Notes: generated by a model from the sequence alone, not told the origin. Numbered from the stretch's first letter, positions 1-6,474 are shown. The stretch is 7,518 bases of DNA from Candidatus Solincola jinzensis (GCA_015711875.1 JACVJG010000119.1:1-7518); one strand, 5' to 3'. Made by a program: numbers and translations.

Positions 1-2
1 CG

Positions 3-431
3 AAGCGTTGCGGGGAGATCCACATCCCCATCGTCTTTCTGGCCCTCGACGACACCATCGTCCTGGAGTCCTCGCGGGCGGAGTACGCCGTGGGCGACTA
101 CAGGGCCGACAGCGCCGGATTCCAGATATACCCGACCAGGGTGGACCTCAGCTTCGCGGAGCGGGACGTCGAGGGAGAGTTCCACTTCCGGACCTCCCGG
201 GAGCTGGAGATGGTCAACACGCTGGCGGAGAGGCTCCCCATGCCCCTGGTAAAAGCCATCGGCAAGGCCGTCGCCGGCCCCGCTTACTACCGCTTCCTCT
301 CCGATTACCGCGGCTGGGTGCGGGTAGGTGAGGAGAGGCTGGAGCTGGAGGGGGAGACCCACTGGGAATACATGGTCATCGCTCTCAAGCGCGGCCAGGT
401 ACCGGGCCCCGGCCGCCGTATGCCGATCTGA
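3..431 (+). CDS. C-terminal part of a lipocalin-like (AttH/CrtC-type) protein, 5' end outside window
   Basis: An open frame enters from the left edge (first full codon at base 3) and gives 142 residues up to TGA at 429-431. Its amino acid use is that of a real protein: alternating beta-strand-like stretches such as EIHIPIVFLALDDTIVLES near residues 5-23, and a closing segment RLELEGETHWEYMVIAL near residues 112-128. A short strand ending in an 'LDDTIVLES'-type sequence, and a last strand with a glycine, a charged residue and an aromatic before a hydrophobic end, recall the lipocalin-like barrels of the AttH / carotenoid 1,2-hydratase (CrtC) superfamily. Those proteins bind or hydrate hydrophobic molecules. 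That assignment comes from overall look, not from a diagnostic motif, so substrate and role are unknown. The tail after residue 128 (KRGQ to MPI) is rich in Pro, Gly and Arg and probably disordered. The coding call is good; the family call is tentative. Confidence 0.55.
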   Translation, partial: KRCGEIHIPIVFLALDDTIVLESSRAEYAVGDYRADSAGFQIYPTRVDLSFAERDVEGEFHFRTSRELEMVNTLAERLPMPLVKAIGKAVAGPAYYRFLSDYRGWVRVGEERLELEGETHWEYMVIALKRGQVPGPGRRMPI

Positions 432-474
432 CGGGGATGGCTCCGAACCCCATCACGGCTTGAGACGCGCAAGC

Positions 475-768
475 GGTTACGCCGTTTCTTCAGCGCGCCT
501 TCAGTGCTGGGTCCTGCGCGCCCTGGCTTTCGAACACCGCATAGCGGCGGGCATCGCCGACCCGGGGGTTATGGACGTCTCCACCGCCATCGTGGGAAAG
601 TACCCCCCGGAGATGCTCAAACTTGTGGATGAAGGCAGAAAAGAAGGATTCGACACCATGATGTCCGAGGAGCTCGAGTACATGGACGCCACCACCTGCC
701 AGACGGTGGCGTGGCGAATGAAGCCCTACGGCACGGAGAGCTTCTATGAATGGATCGTGGCGCTTTGA
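475..768 (+). pseudogene. Alpha/beta hydrolase fragment, truncated at both ends
   Basis: The frame contains a stretch (from about base 520) reading ALAFEHRIAAGIADPGVMDV. This is the segment that follows the nucleophile elbow in dienelactone-hydrolase/FrsA-like alpha/beta hydrolases, where GxSxGGY is followed by an 'RAxAFExRIAA' helix and a strand ending in DPG. The following helices (PPEMLKLVDEGRKEGFDTMMSEELE, then WRMKPYGTESFYEWIVAL) fit the cap region of the same family. A TGA at 766-768 stops the frame before the usual catalytic Asp and His, so roughly the last third is missing. Upstream, where GxSxGGY should be, the frame reads AVSSARLQCWVLRA: the glycine elbow is gone. No start codon with a ribosome site lies nearby, and the N-terminal domain is absent. 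The fragment therefore cannot encode a working hydrolase. An assembly fault is the alternative explanation. Confidence 0.65.
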
Positions 769-775
769 GTAATGG

Positions 776-947
776 CATTTGCTGCCCGCGCACGTTCTCC
801 ATCATCCCGGCCACCAGCTCCAGGCGGCCAGCGTCGGTGCCCATGAGAGCGACTTACTGATCGCGCCTCGAGGCTGTGGATGTCCCTTATCTGGCGCGGC
901 ATGAGCTCGAGGCTCCCGGCGCCTATCATGGCTATCCTCGCCGACAA
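776..947 (-). pseudogene. 5' remnant of a GH4-family glycosidase, frameshifted and 3'-truncated
   Basis: Read leftward from a TTG at 947-945, the first 26 residues include ARIAMIGAGSLELMPRQIRD. This is the N-terminal Rossmann start of family-4 glycosidases (alpha-galactosidase, alpha-glucosidase, 6-phospho-beta-glucosidase), which bind NAD through a GAGS motif (here residues 9-12). After SLEARSVS the frame is lost near bases 845-860. In the neighbouring frame from about base 850 the match resumes as ALMGTDAGRLELVAGMMENV, corresponding to the next family segment 'LMDID..RLEL'. Similarity ends near base 776, so the metal site (Cys, His) and all catalytic parts are missing. A GGGGAGG lies at 957-951 just upstream of the TTG (only 3 bases between), and an in-frame TAG precedes it, supporting this as the original start. 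It points the same way as the glycosidase-like gene upstream of it (1164-2105), perhaps once co-transcribed with it. Confidence 0.62.
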
Positions 948-1141
948 GCACCTCCCCTACCAGTGCTGCAGCATAGCCATTTTGCGGGAATCCGATCCCA
1001 AGCCTACTTTGCCTTCACGCGTCTCCGCCGCTGTTTCGGCGCGAGGCCGTTTCTCATCCGACCTTGTCGCGCCTTGCGGAGATGCGTCCTTTTCATGCTC
1101 GGGAGGCCTCCGGGCCTGCATCGGCGCTTCGAGACGCCGAA

Positions 1142-1153
1142 GGCGTGCACGCC
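1142..1153. repeat. Perfect 12-base palindrome GGCGTGCACGCC
   Basis: The sequence is identical to its own reverse complement. It lies just beyond the stop codon of the leftward glycosidase-like gene, in the 216-base gap before the GH4 remnant. No T-run follows on either strand, so it is not a standard terminator. It could be a protein-binding site or chance in GC-rich DNA. I see no gene in the rest of the gap. Confidence 0.35.
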
Positions 1154-1163
1154 TTGCCCCGGA

Positions 1164-2105
1164 TCATGCCCGCGGGAGTGCGCCCACTGCCAGGCCGATG
1201 CTTTCCCTGCCCGTGAGCCAGCCGTCCCGGGCGTTGAAGTATAGATAATAGCTGTCGCCTACGCGGCGCACGTCCAGGGCGTAGACGAAGGCCTTTTTCC
1301 AGTCCGACCCAGGTCTCAATATGGGTTCTCTTGCCGGGATCTCCCATGCCAGGCCGTCGCGGGAGGCGACCAGGCGGATGGCCGAGCGGGTATGCGCCCG
1401 CTCCGGGTCCCAGTAGATGCCGTTCTGGAAGCCCACGAAGCCGTCAGCGGCCCTGAGCACCTTCATCGCCCCCGCCCCCATGTTGGCATAGGTATCGCCC
1501 GCCGACGGCTGCAGCGCCGGCTGCGGGGCGGGATCGTAGGGCCCCATGACGTCGCGCGCGAAGGCCGCGCCGATGTACTTGGGCTCGGAGAAGCGGCAGT
1601 CCCTCAGGTAGACCAGGCCGGCGCTGTAATAGAGGCGGAAGCCGCCCTCCTCATCCAGCACGCAGGGGTTGCTCACCGCCCCTGCGCAGCCCTCGCGGTG
1701 CCAGGCGAGCGCGGGCTCGAGCACCACCGCCGGCCCGCTCCAGGAGTAAAGGTCGCGCGAGGTCCTGGCCTCCAGGCGGGAGCGGTAGGCAAAGGGGAAA
1801 AGACGAAGGAAGCGCTCGTAGAAGAGATGGTAGGCCCCGTCGTGCCTAAACAGGAAAGCGCGCAGGCTCCCGCGGCACACCACCCCTGGGATCCTCTTCC
1901 AGGCCAGGCCGTCGCGGGAGATGAAGTGGTGGATGCCCAGGATGGAATGGGCGAAGAGATGCCAGAGCCCGTCGGGCGTCTCCTGCGGCGGAAGGAAGGT
2001 GGGGTCGGCGATGATGGGGGAGGGGAAAGGGGGCGCGATAAGGGGGTTGCCCTCGTGTTCGCGCCAGCGAATGGAGGCTATATCCGCGGTTACCGTATCC
2101 CTCAT
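1164..2105 (-). CDS. Five-bladed beta-propeller glycosidase-like protein (GH43/GH32/GH130-like fold)
   Basis: A 313-residue protein with ATG at 2105-2103; GGGAG sits about 8 bases upstream in the leader, which supports this start. The sequence is typical of five-bladed propeller glycosidases: NPLIAPPFPSPIIADPTF near residues 20-37, with D34 a candidate for the first catalytic or substrate-fixing Asp of these folds, then repeated blade signatures. These are SRDGLAW (63-69), SRDLYSW (116-122) and SRDGLAW (248-254), along with 'YHLFYER' (92-98), 'FRLYYSA' (156-162) and 'YYLYFNARDG' (286-295) strands. SNPCVL (145-150) lies where another catalytic-site segment is expected. There is no signal peptide, so it is probably cytoplasmic and acts on imported oligosaccharides. 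Which GH family it belongs to, and whether it is hydrolase or phosphorylase, cannot be told by eye. It is divergent from the chagasin gene, and the GH4 remnant lies downstream in the same direction, which fits a former sugar-use pair. Confidence 0.7.
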   Translation of the reverse strand: MRDTVTADIASIRWREHEGNPLIAPPFPSPIIADPTFLPPQETPDGLWHLFAHSILGIHHFISRDGLAWKRIPGVVCRGSLRAFLFRHDGAYHLFYERFLRLFPFAYRSRLEARTSRDLYSWSGPAVVLEPALAWHREGCAGAVSNPCVLDEEGGFRLYYSAGLVYLRDCRFSEPKYIGAAFARDVMGPYDPAPQPALQPSAGDTYANMGAGAMKVLRAADGFVGFQNGIYWDPERAHTRSAIRLVASRDGLAWEIPAREPILRPGSDWKKAFVYALDVRRVGDSYYLYFNARDGWLTGRESIGLAVGALPRA

Positions 2106-2155
2106 GGTCCATGCTCCCTAGCAACGCCATATCCGCCGCCATGATATCACCATTT

Positions 2156-2166
2156 TGCTATATAAT
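2156..2166 (+). promoter_or_regulatory. Candidate -10 region in the divergent glycosidase / inhibitor intergenic gap
   Basis: In the 145-base gap between the two divergent genes, the only strongly AT-rich spot contains a perfect TATAAT (2161-2166), with TG at 2156-2157 just upstream. It lies about 85 bases before the inhibitor's ATG. No good TTGACA-like -35 is found at the right distance. On the opposite strand the same spot reads TATTAT, about 55 bases before the glycosidase start, so the two genes may share overlapping divergent promoters. The call rests on base composition and the hexamer only. Confidence 0.4.
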
Positions 2167-2250
2167 ACTCATATTCGGTGTGACTGAGCCGTGAGGTCAT
2201 GTGTTGCCGGTGCCCCGGCGGGGATCGGCGGGACGAGGAGGGATCGGAAG

Positions 2251-3186
2251 ATGAAGCACTGCAAGACGGCAATGATCGCGATCTTCGTCGCGCTCGCGTC
2301 GCTGGCGCTGACCGCGAGTGGGTGTTCCGTTGACGGCGAGGTGAAGGAGTTCCGCGACCCAGCGGTGGAGATAGTGGTGGAAAAGGGCGAGGAGTTCGCT
2401 ATTGTCCTGGAGTCAAACCCCACCACAGGGTACCAGTGGAAGCTCAACCGCGCTCTGGACGAAAAGATACTGACCCTGGAGAAGACGGAGTTCGAGCCCC
2501 CCGAGGAAGAGGTGTTGGGTGCCCCCGGAGAGGAGAAGTGGACCTTCAAGGCGCAGGGCCTGGGCAGGACGACCATAGAGCTGGCCTATGTGCGCCCGTG
2601 GGAAGAGGAGGAAAAGGGGTCCACCCTGGGCGGAGAAAAATCCTCTGAGGAGGAGGGCGGCAGCGAGAAGACCGCCGGGGCTTCCGAGGAGGAAAGCCAC
2701 GGCGAGGGGATAGCGGTTGAGGAAGAGAGTTCCGTAATCATGCCGTCACCCGGGGAAGAAGGCCCTGAGGTCTTGACCTTTCGCGTGTGGGTGAAAAAGA
2801 AGGGAAGCACGGACAAGGAGCCCAAAAAATACGATAACCCCGACGAGCCGGTGGAGGTCGAGGAGGGCATGGAGTTCTCCCTGGTGCTGGAGTCCAATCC
2901 CACCACGGGTTATTCCTGGCGCCTCGCCGAGCCCCTGAAAGAGGAATTGCTGAGGCTGGTCAGCACGACCTTCGAGGCCAAGGGCGGGTCCCATGGTGAA
3001 GGCGGGGAAGTCGTGGGCGCCCCCGGCGAGGAGGTATGGACCTTCGAGGCCCTCAAGGCCGGCAAGACGGAGGTCAAGCTGGAGTATGTCCGCCCCTGGG
3101 AGAAGGGCGAGAAGCCCGAGGAGACAAAGACCTTCGAGGTGGAGATAATAAAAGCCGGCGAGCAGGGATCCGAGGGCGGGCACTGA
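2251..3186 (+). CDS. Lipoprotein with two chagasin-type (I42) cysteine-protease-inhibitor domains
   Basis: The ATG at 2251 follows GAGGAGGG (2235-2242) at 8-base spacing, giving 311 residues. The frame is open further upstream, but only this start yields a proper export signal: a Lys-rich start, a hydrophobic core at residues 7-22 and a lipobox TASGC with Cys25 as the lipidation site. Two chagasin domains follow. Each has the three family loops that enter a papain-like protease's active cleft: NPTTGY (56-61 and 216-221), a Gly-rich middle loop GAPGEE (90-95 and 256-261), and RPW (115-117 and 281-283). Chagasins inhibit C1 cysteine proteases. In domain 1 the RPW loop is separated from the last strand (LTFRVWVKKK, 175-184) by about 55 residues rich in Glu, Gly and Ser (118-172). 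Domain 2 has a tight RPW-to-strand link like typical chagasins. I infer an anchored, outward-facing inhibitor, protecting against own or foreign proteases. No protease gene is next to it. Confidence 0.9.
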   Translation: MKHCKTAMIAIFVALASLALTASGCSVDGEVKEFRDPAVEIVVEKGEEFAIVLESNPTTGYQWKLNRALDEKILTLEKTEFEPPEEEVLGAPGEEKWTFKAQGLGRTTIELAYVRPWEEEEKGSTLGGEKSSEEEGGSEKTAGASEEESHGEGIAVEEESSVIMPSPGEEGPEVLTFRVWVKKKGSTDKEPKKYDNPDEPVEVEEGMEFSLVLESNPTTGYSWRLAEPLKEELLRLVSTTFEAKGGSHGEGGEVVGAPGEEVWTFEALKAGKTEVKLEYVRPWEKGEKPEETKTFEVEIIKAGEQGSEGGH

Positions 3187-3209
3187 GATCGCGATATGGA
3201 ACAAGTAAA

Positions 3210-3239
3210 GGGGGCCGCTTTGCGGCCCCCGTTTTCGTT
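3210..3239 (+). terminator. Rho-independent terminator of the inhibitor gene
   Basis: A perfect 9-base stem, GGGGGCCGC (3210-3218) pairing with GCGGCCCCC (3222-3230), closes on a TTT loop. GTTTTCGTT follows. It begins 23 bases after the inhibitor's stop codon, so it ends that single-gene unit. Confidence 0.88.
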
Positions 3240-3473
3240 AGGCGACCGAACCTTGTCAGCTTGCGTTCAACGACATGAGTTCCATGCTGAGGAAGCTGGT
3301 TGCCTGTCTGGCTCGGGGTCGTGGCGATGGAGGGGCGAAAAAGGGCGCTGCCGGTTTCTCTTTCGCCTGCAACCGGGCGCGCGAGACCTGATTTGAAATG
3401 CCCCCTCGCCTTCGCTCGCGCCACTGGGGGCTCAGGGGGCCCCTCTTGGGATCAGCGTATCCTCGCTGTCCCC

Positions 3474-4361
3474 TCAGATAAATCCCATCTCGCGGGCCAT
3501 GGCAATTGCTTCCAGGGCGCTGCGCTCCTTGTTCTTCACCTCCAGCATGAGGTCGAAATCGAGCCCCCTCGCTGATGCCAGGAAGGCGCGGAAGTCCTCG
3601 CCGTCCAGGGAATAGGCGTGCGCTCCCGGTCTGGCGCCTTTTTTCTGGCTGGAATAATCCACCATGGGCGGCCCATCCTTCCGCCCCCAGGTGGCTGCCG
3701 CTGCCTGCAGGGCGACCCTGAGCCTCTCACCGCGGTTGTTGGCGGCGTGGTGAAGGGTGTCCAGCACCACCGGCACCCCGCTCATCTCATACGCCTGCAG
3801 GCAGTCGGCGAGGGCGTAAGACCGCTCATCGTTTTCCACCACCAGTCGACTGCGTACCCTCGCCGGCAGCGCGCGGTATCGGCGCGCGAACCTCTCCAGG
3901 CCTGCCTTTTTGTCCCCATATACTCCGCCCACATGGATCTGTATCTTGTGGGTTTCGTCTAAGTCCATGAGCTCCAGTACCTCGGCGTGGTATTGGAGCT
4001 CCGCGACGCTCCGCTCGTGGACGCCCTGATGGGGGGAATTGATGAGTGTGAACTGGTCGGGGTGCATGGTGACGCGCATGCCGCTTTCCCTCACCAGGCG
4101 GCCGAGTTCCATGAATTCCCCCCGGAAAGTCTCCTGCCACGGGTAATCGCAGATGGGATGGGAAGCGAAGGGCACAAGGTCGGAGGAGATGCGGAAATAG
4201 AAGATGCCACGCTCGAGGTTGAAGAGGAGTTGCTCGCGCAGGCAGGCGAGGTTGCCGCCCACCGTTTTCTCCATGTTCTCGGGGCTGTAGGACTTAATGC
4301 GGAAAGTCCGGGAGCTTCGACATGCAAGCGACAGGGTTATGCACGCGTAACCTATCCTCAT
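3474..4361 (-). CDS. uvsE: UV damage endonuclease UvsE/UvdE
   Basis: This enzyme nicks DNA 5' of UV photoproducts and some abasic sites, starting a repair route separate from UvrABC. The 295-residue protein starts at ATG 4361-4359 with MRIGYACI, the usual family N-terminus. The frame stays open 180 bases upstream, but that stretch is Arg-rich and unlike the family, and 295 residues is the normal size. It is a TIM-barrel metalloenzyme. Expected metal ligands are visible at H68 (SHP), H100 (MHPDQ), H143 (QIHVGG), E176 (VVENDE), D201 and H204 (LDTLHH), H248 (GAHAY) and E274 (LEVKNKE). Q103-F104 match the residue pair that probes the lesion in the Thermus enzyme (Gln-Tyr there), and Y5 matches its N-terminal Tyr. 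The segment at 233-237 (MVDYS) differs from the KxHxS form I recall from Thermus. The gene stands alone, with no other repair gene beside it and no clear promoter. Confidence 0.92.
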   Translation of the reverse strand: MRIGYACITLSLACRSSRTFRIKSYSPENMEKTVGGNLACLREQLLFNLERGIFYFRISSDLVPFASHPICDYPWQETFRGEFMELGRLVRESGMRVTMHPDQFTLINSPHQGVHERSVAELQYHAEVLELMDLDETHKIQIHVGGVYGDKKAGLERFARRYRALPARVRSRLVVENDERSYALADCLQAYEMSGVPVVLDTLHHAANNRGERLRVALQAAAATWGRKDGPPMVDYSSQKKGARPGAHAYSLDGEDFRAFLASARGLDFDLMLEVKNKERSALEAIAMAREMGFI

Positions 4362-5102
4362 CCTGACCCCACGGCTGATTCGAGAGCGCGTTCGGCGCGA
4401 AAAGGACATCCTGCGCGACTCCATGCCGCGAACAGTATATTGCATGGGCCGTTCCCTGAAAAAGGCCAAGACCCTTTCCTGGTGGAGGAGCGAAACGGCA
4501 AGGCCACAAGGGTCTACGTCCGTTCTTTCTGCGGGGCTCACAGGGTTTCATTCCCGATAGGATGCCATGTTATCCCTTTCCCGGAGTGGGAACAATGATC
4601 ATGGCAAAGCGTTGCGGGAGGGCACGCTCGTTTTGGGGGCGCACCGGTCGACGAAGGGAATGGCGGAAACAGGCGCGAAGCTTTTCTGCACACGGTTTTG
4701 TTAACGAATGGTAAACGAAGTAACGGGAGGATATCTCAAAACGATAGGGTTTGCCGCCGCCGAACTCCCGGTGGCCATCATGAGGTTTACGGCTTGTAAG
4801 GTCGCATGAAAGGCTCAGGTTATGGGTACGATAGGGCGATTCGCCCCATATTGTGGAAAAAGAGGATACGAGAAGGCCCTTGGTCTTTTTTCTTCCAAAG
4901 GCGCAAGGGCGTGATCGGCCCGGTGTTTGTCGGGGTGCTCTCAAGGGAGGCACTCTCTAACCGCCATGTTGTCCGTCGGGGTCAAGGTCATCGTTGCGGG
5001 AAAGACCGAGAAGAGCATTTTCGGGATTTTCGTGTAGGAAACGTGATCTAGTGTCCTTAGCAGCTCTTGCTCGCTCGACATGGGAAAAGAAAGGAGACAG
5101 GG
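4362..5102. other. 740-base stretch without a convincing gene
   Basis: Between the UvsE start and the HdeD-like gene, open frames exist on both strands but give Arg/Pro/Ser-rich products with no family look and no good ribosome site. The base composition is visibly less GC-biased from about 4,680 to 5,050. It holds a small inverted repeat, GGGCGA-T-TCGCCC (4834-4846). It also holds a 23-codon frame at 4966-5037 (ATG to TAG, product beginning MLSVGVKVIVAGKTEK) with GGGAGG 15 bases upstream; that spacing is too long for a good site, so I do not call it a gene. The promoters of uvsE (leftward) and of the HdeD-like gene (rightward) must lie here, but I cannot place either. Confidence 0.5.
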
Positions 5103-5693
5103 ATGGGGGAGGAAAGGATCGTGGGTGTTGAGTTAGTGCTGGTGCCGCGCACTCCCTGGGCGGTGCTTCTGCAGGCGCTGGGACTCATGGCCCTGGGGGT
5201 GGTGCTGGTGGTCTGGCCGAATGCCAGCGTCAGCGTGGTGAGGATAGCCTTTGGGGTCCTGGCCCTGGCATTCGGCGCCATGCAGGCCCTCACGGTTGTC
5301 TCCGAAAAGCACGAGGATAAGTGGTGGAGGATACCGCTGGCTATTCTGGCGATAACGGTGGGGATAGTGGCCCTTGCCTGGCCGGAGGCCACGGAGCGCG
5401 TGATCCTCATCCTCCTGGGGCTGTGGTTCCTGTTCACGGGGGTGATCATCATGGCGGCGGGGTTGAAGTTGCCCGCGGACATGCCATCGCGCTGGGTGGT
5501 GGTGCTTTCGGGCATCGTCTTCTTCCTGTTCGGCGTGGTGCTGCTGGTGAACCCCTCCGACAGGTCGCCGCGAGACATGGCCTCGGCCCTGGTGGTGATC
5601 ATCGGTGTATTCGCCATCCTGGAAGGCCTGCTCATGGCCTTCTATGCCTTGCTGCTGCGCAGGGTGCTGAAAGCCCTGGAGGAAGGCGCTTAG
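5103..5693 (+). CDS. HdeD/DUF308-family six-helix membrane protein
   Basis: The ATG at 5103 follows AAGGAG (5091-5096) at 6-base spacing, giving 196 residues. An earlier in-frame ATG-like start at 5067 lacks such a site. The protein is almost all membrane: helices at about residues 18-38, 43-64, 74-94, 98-118, 127-147 and 156-180, arranged as three two-helix repeats. The turn inside each pair carries a related motif: WPNAS (38-42), WPEAT in the second pair, and NPSDRS in the third. This pattern of 'W/N-P-x-A/S' turns between helices is that of DUF308, the family of E. coli HdeD, which is linked to acid resistance. The biochemical role of most members is unknown, and I infer only an inner-membrane location and a possible stress link. 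The short C-terminal tail (RRVLKALEEGA) is charged and probably cytoplasmic. It appears to be a single-gene unit. Confidence 0.85.
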   Translation: MGEERIVGVELVLVPRTPWAVLLQALGLMALGVVLVVWPNASVSVVRIAFGVLALAFGAMQALTVVSEKHEDKWWRIPLAILAITVGIVALAWPEATERVILILLGLWFLFTGVIIMAAGLKLPADMPSRWVVVLSGIVFFLFGVVLLVNPSDRSPRDMASALVVIIGVFAILEGLLMAFYALLLRRVLKALEEGA

Positions 5694-5818
5694 GCGAAAA
5701 AGGCCGATGGTACGTACCCACAGGTTGGAGCAGTCACATGATCGCTACCCGCACGGGCATACAGCATCAAGACGGCTCTTCATGCGGGAGGGCGCATGGG
5801 GTTGAGGAGCCGGACGCA

Positions 5819-5846
5819 GGGAGGCGGTTTTGGGTAATCGCCTCCC
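5819..5846. repeat. Strong inverted repeat downstream of the HdeD-like gene
   Basis: GGGAGGCG (5819-5826) pairs with CGCCTCCC (5839-5846). The stem extends inward by one G-T wobble and two T-A pairs, leaving a six-base loop TTGGGT, so about 11 pairs in all. It starts 125 bases after the HdeD-like stop codon. No T-run follows on either strand, so it is not a classic intrinsic terminator. It could still slow transcription, protect a transcript end, or bind a protein. Confidence 0.55.
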
Positions 5847-6393
5847 GCGGCGTGCCCACACTCCACGCGAACCCGGATGGCCATGGACCTAAGTGCATAA
5901 GCCCGGCTTGTCGCGATCAGTCAGGAGGTCGTGGACAACTCGGCTTCGTTTCCAACCCCTATAAAACCTGCCCGGCGCATGCAGAGACCGCTTAGATGTT
6001 GCCGTGAAGCGCCGAGCATCCACAGCTTCCCTTTTCGTGTTCGGGATCTCGCTCGCGGGGGTTTGCGCCATGAACTCCGTACGTGTCCTGCCGCGCCGCG
6101 GTAACGCGGGCATCCTCGACCACGGACCTTCGTTTTCGCGAACACCTCGGGCATGCACGGCACGACAAAAGGGACGGGTTGTAGCAGCGAACTGCCGGCC
6201 CTGGAACGGTAAATGTTTAGCTCGCTCCCTTGGGAGGAATATATAAAGCGTGGATGGTGGGGAGTTTTTTTACGAGATAGGGGGGAAGCTGTTCGTTCTG
6301 TGAGCGGCCCGAAACAGGGCATGACATGAAGTTGGCAAAGACCGCGTAGGAGCCCGGTTGTTAGCGCTATCGAAAACGACTTGCGGGACGACA

Positions 6394-6425
6394 CATGTTT
6401 GGCCTTCGTTTCCCGTCCAAACATG
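6394..6425. repeat. Inverted repeat CATGTTTGG / CCAAACATG
   Basis: Two perfect 9-base arms (6394-6402 and 6417-6425) are separated by 14 bases. The repeat lies about 270 bases before the nucleotidase start, in DNA with no gene. The arms are AT-mixed in a GC-rich setting, so chance is less likely than for GC-only repeats. It may be an operator for a dimeric regulator or a hairpin in a long leader RNA. Confidence 0.5.
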
Positions 6426-6436
6426 GCGATCAAGGT

Positions 6437-6474
6437 CTGTCTCATGGAGAAAGGGCTATATTGAACGGAGACAG
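6437..6474. repeat. Inverted repeat CTGTCTC / GAGACAG
   Basis: Perfect 7-base arms (6437-6443 and 6468-6474) are separated by 24 bases, starting 11 bases after the previous inverted repeat. A TATATT (6457-6462) sits in the spacer and could be a -10 element flanked by operator half-sites, but no matching -35 is visible. Alone it is weak; its closeness to the 6394-6425 repeat is what makes it worth recording. Confidence 0.35.

Noticed and set aside
1392..2144. Rightward 250-codon frame opposite the propeller gene
   Set aside because: Its product is rich in Ala, Gly, Val and Arg and mirrors the high-GC codon pattern of the real gene on the other strand. The opposite strand gives clear propeller blade motifs.
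3351..3431. Hairpins CCGGTT/AACCGG (3351-3376) and GCCCCC/GGGGGC (3400-3431) as a leftward uvsE terminator
   Set aside because: The stems are only 6 bases with loops of 14-20 bases. The T-run after the first is 8 bases away, and the second is followed by no T-run. They are too weak to call.
4362..4541. 60-residue N-terminal extension of UvsE (start at 4541)
   Set aside because: The extension is Arg-rich and unlike the family. MRIGYACI at 4361 is the normal UvsE start and gives a normal length.
3987..4598. Rightward 203-codon frame across the uvsE start
   Set aside because: It is antisense to conserved UvsE residues over much of its length and has no family features of its own. The part beyond uvsE shows nothing recognisable.
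4966..5037. 23-residue peptide frame before the HdeD-like gene
   Set aside because: The nearest ribosome-like site is 15 bases upstream, and a frame this short arises easily by chance. No conservation can be judged here.
6004..6246. 80-codon frame with a signal-peptide-like beginning
   Set aside because: It has no ribosome site before the GTG, and the part after the hydrophobic stretch is Arg-rich and unlike a secreted protein.
6220..6271. Possible terminator formed by CTCCC, GGGGAG and a run of seven T's
   Set aside because: The stem is 5-6 bases with a loop of over 25 bases, and CTCCC could instead pair with the nearer GGGAG. It is too weak without a known upstream gene.
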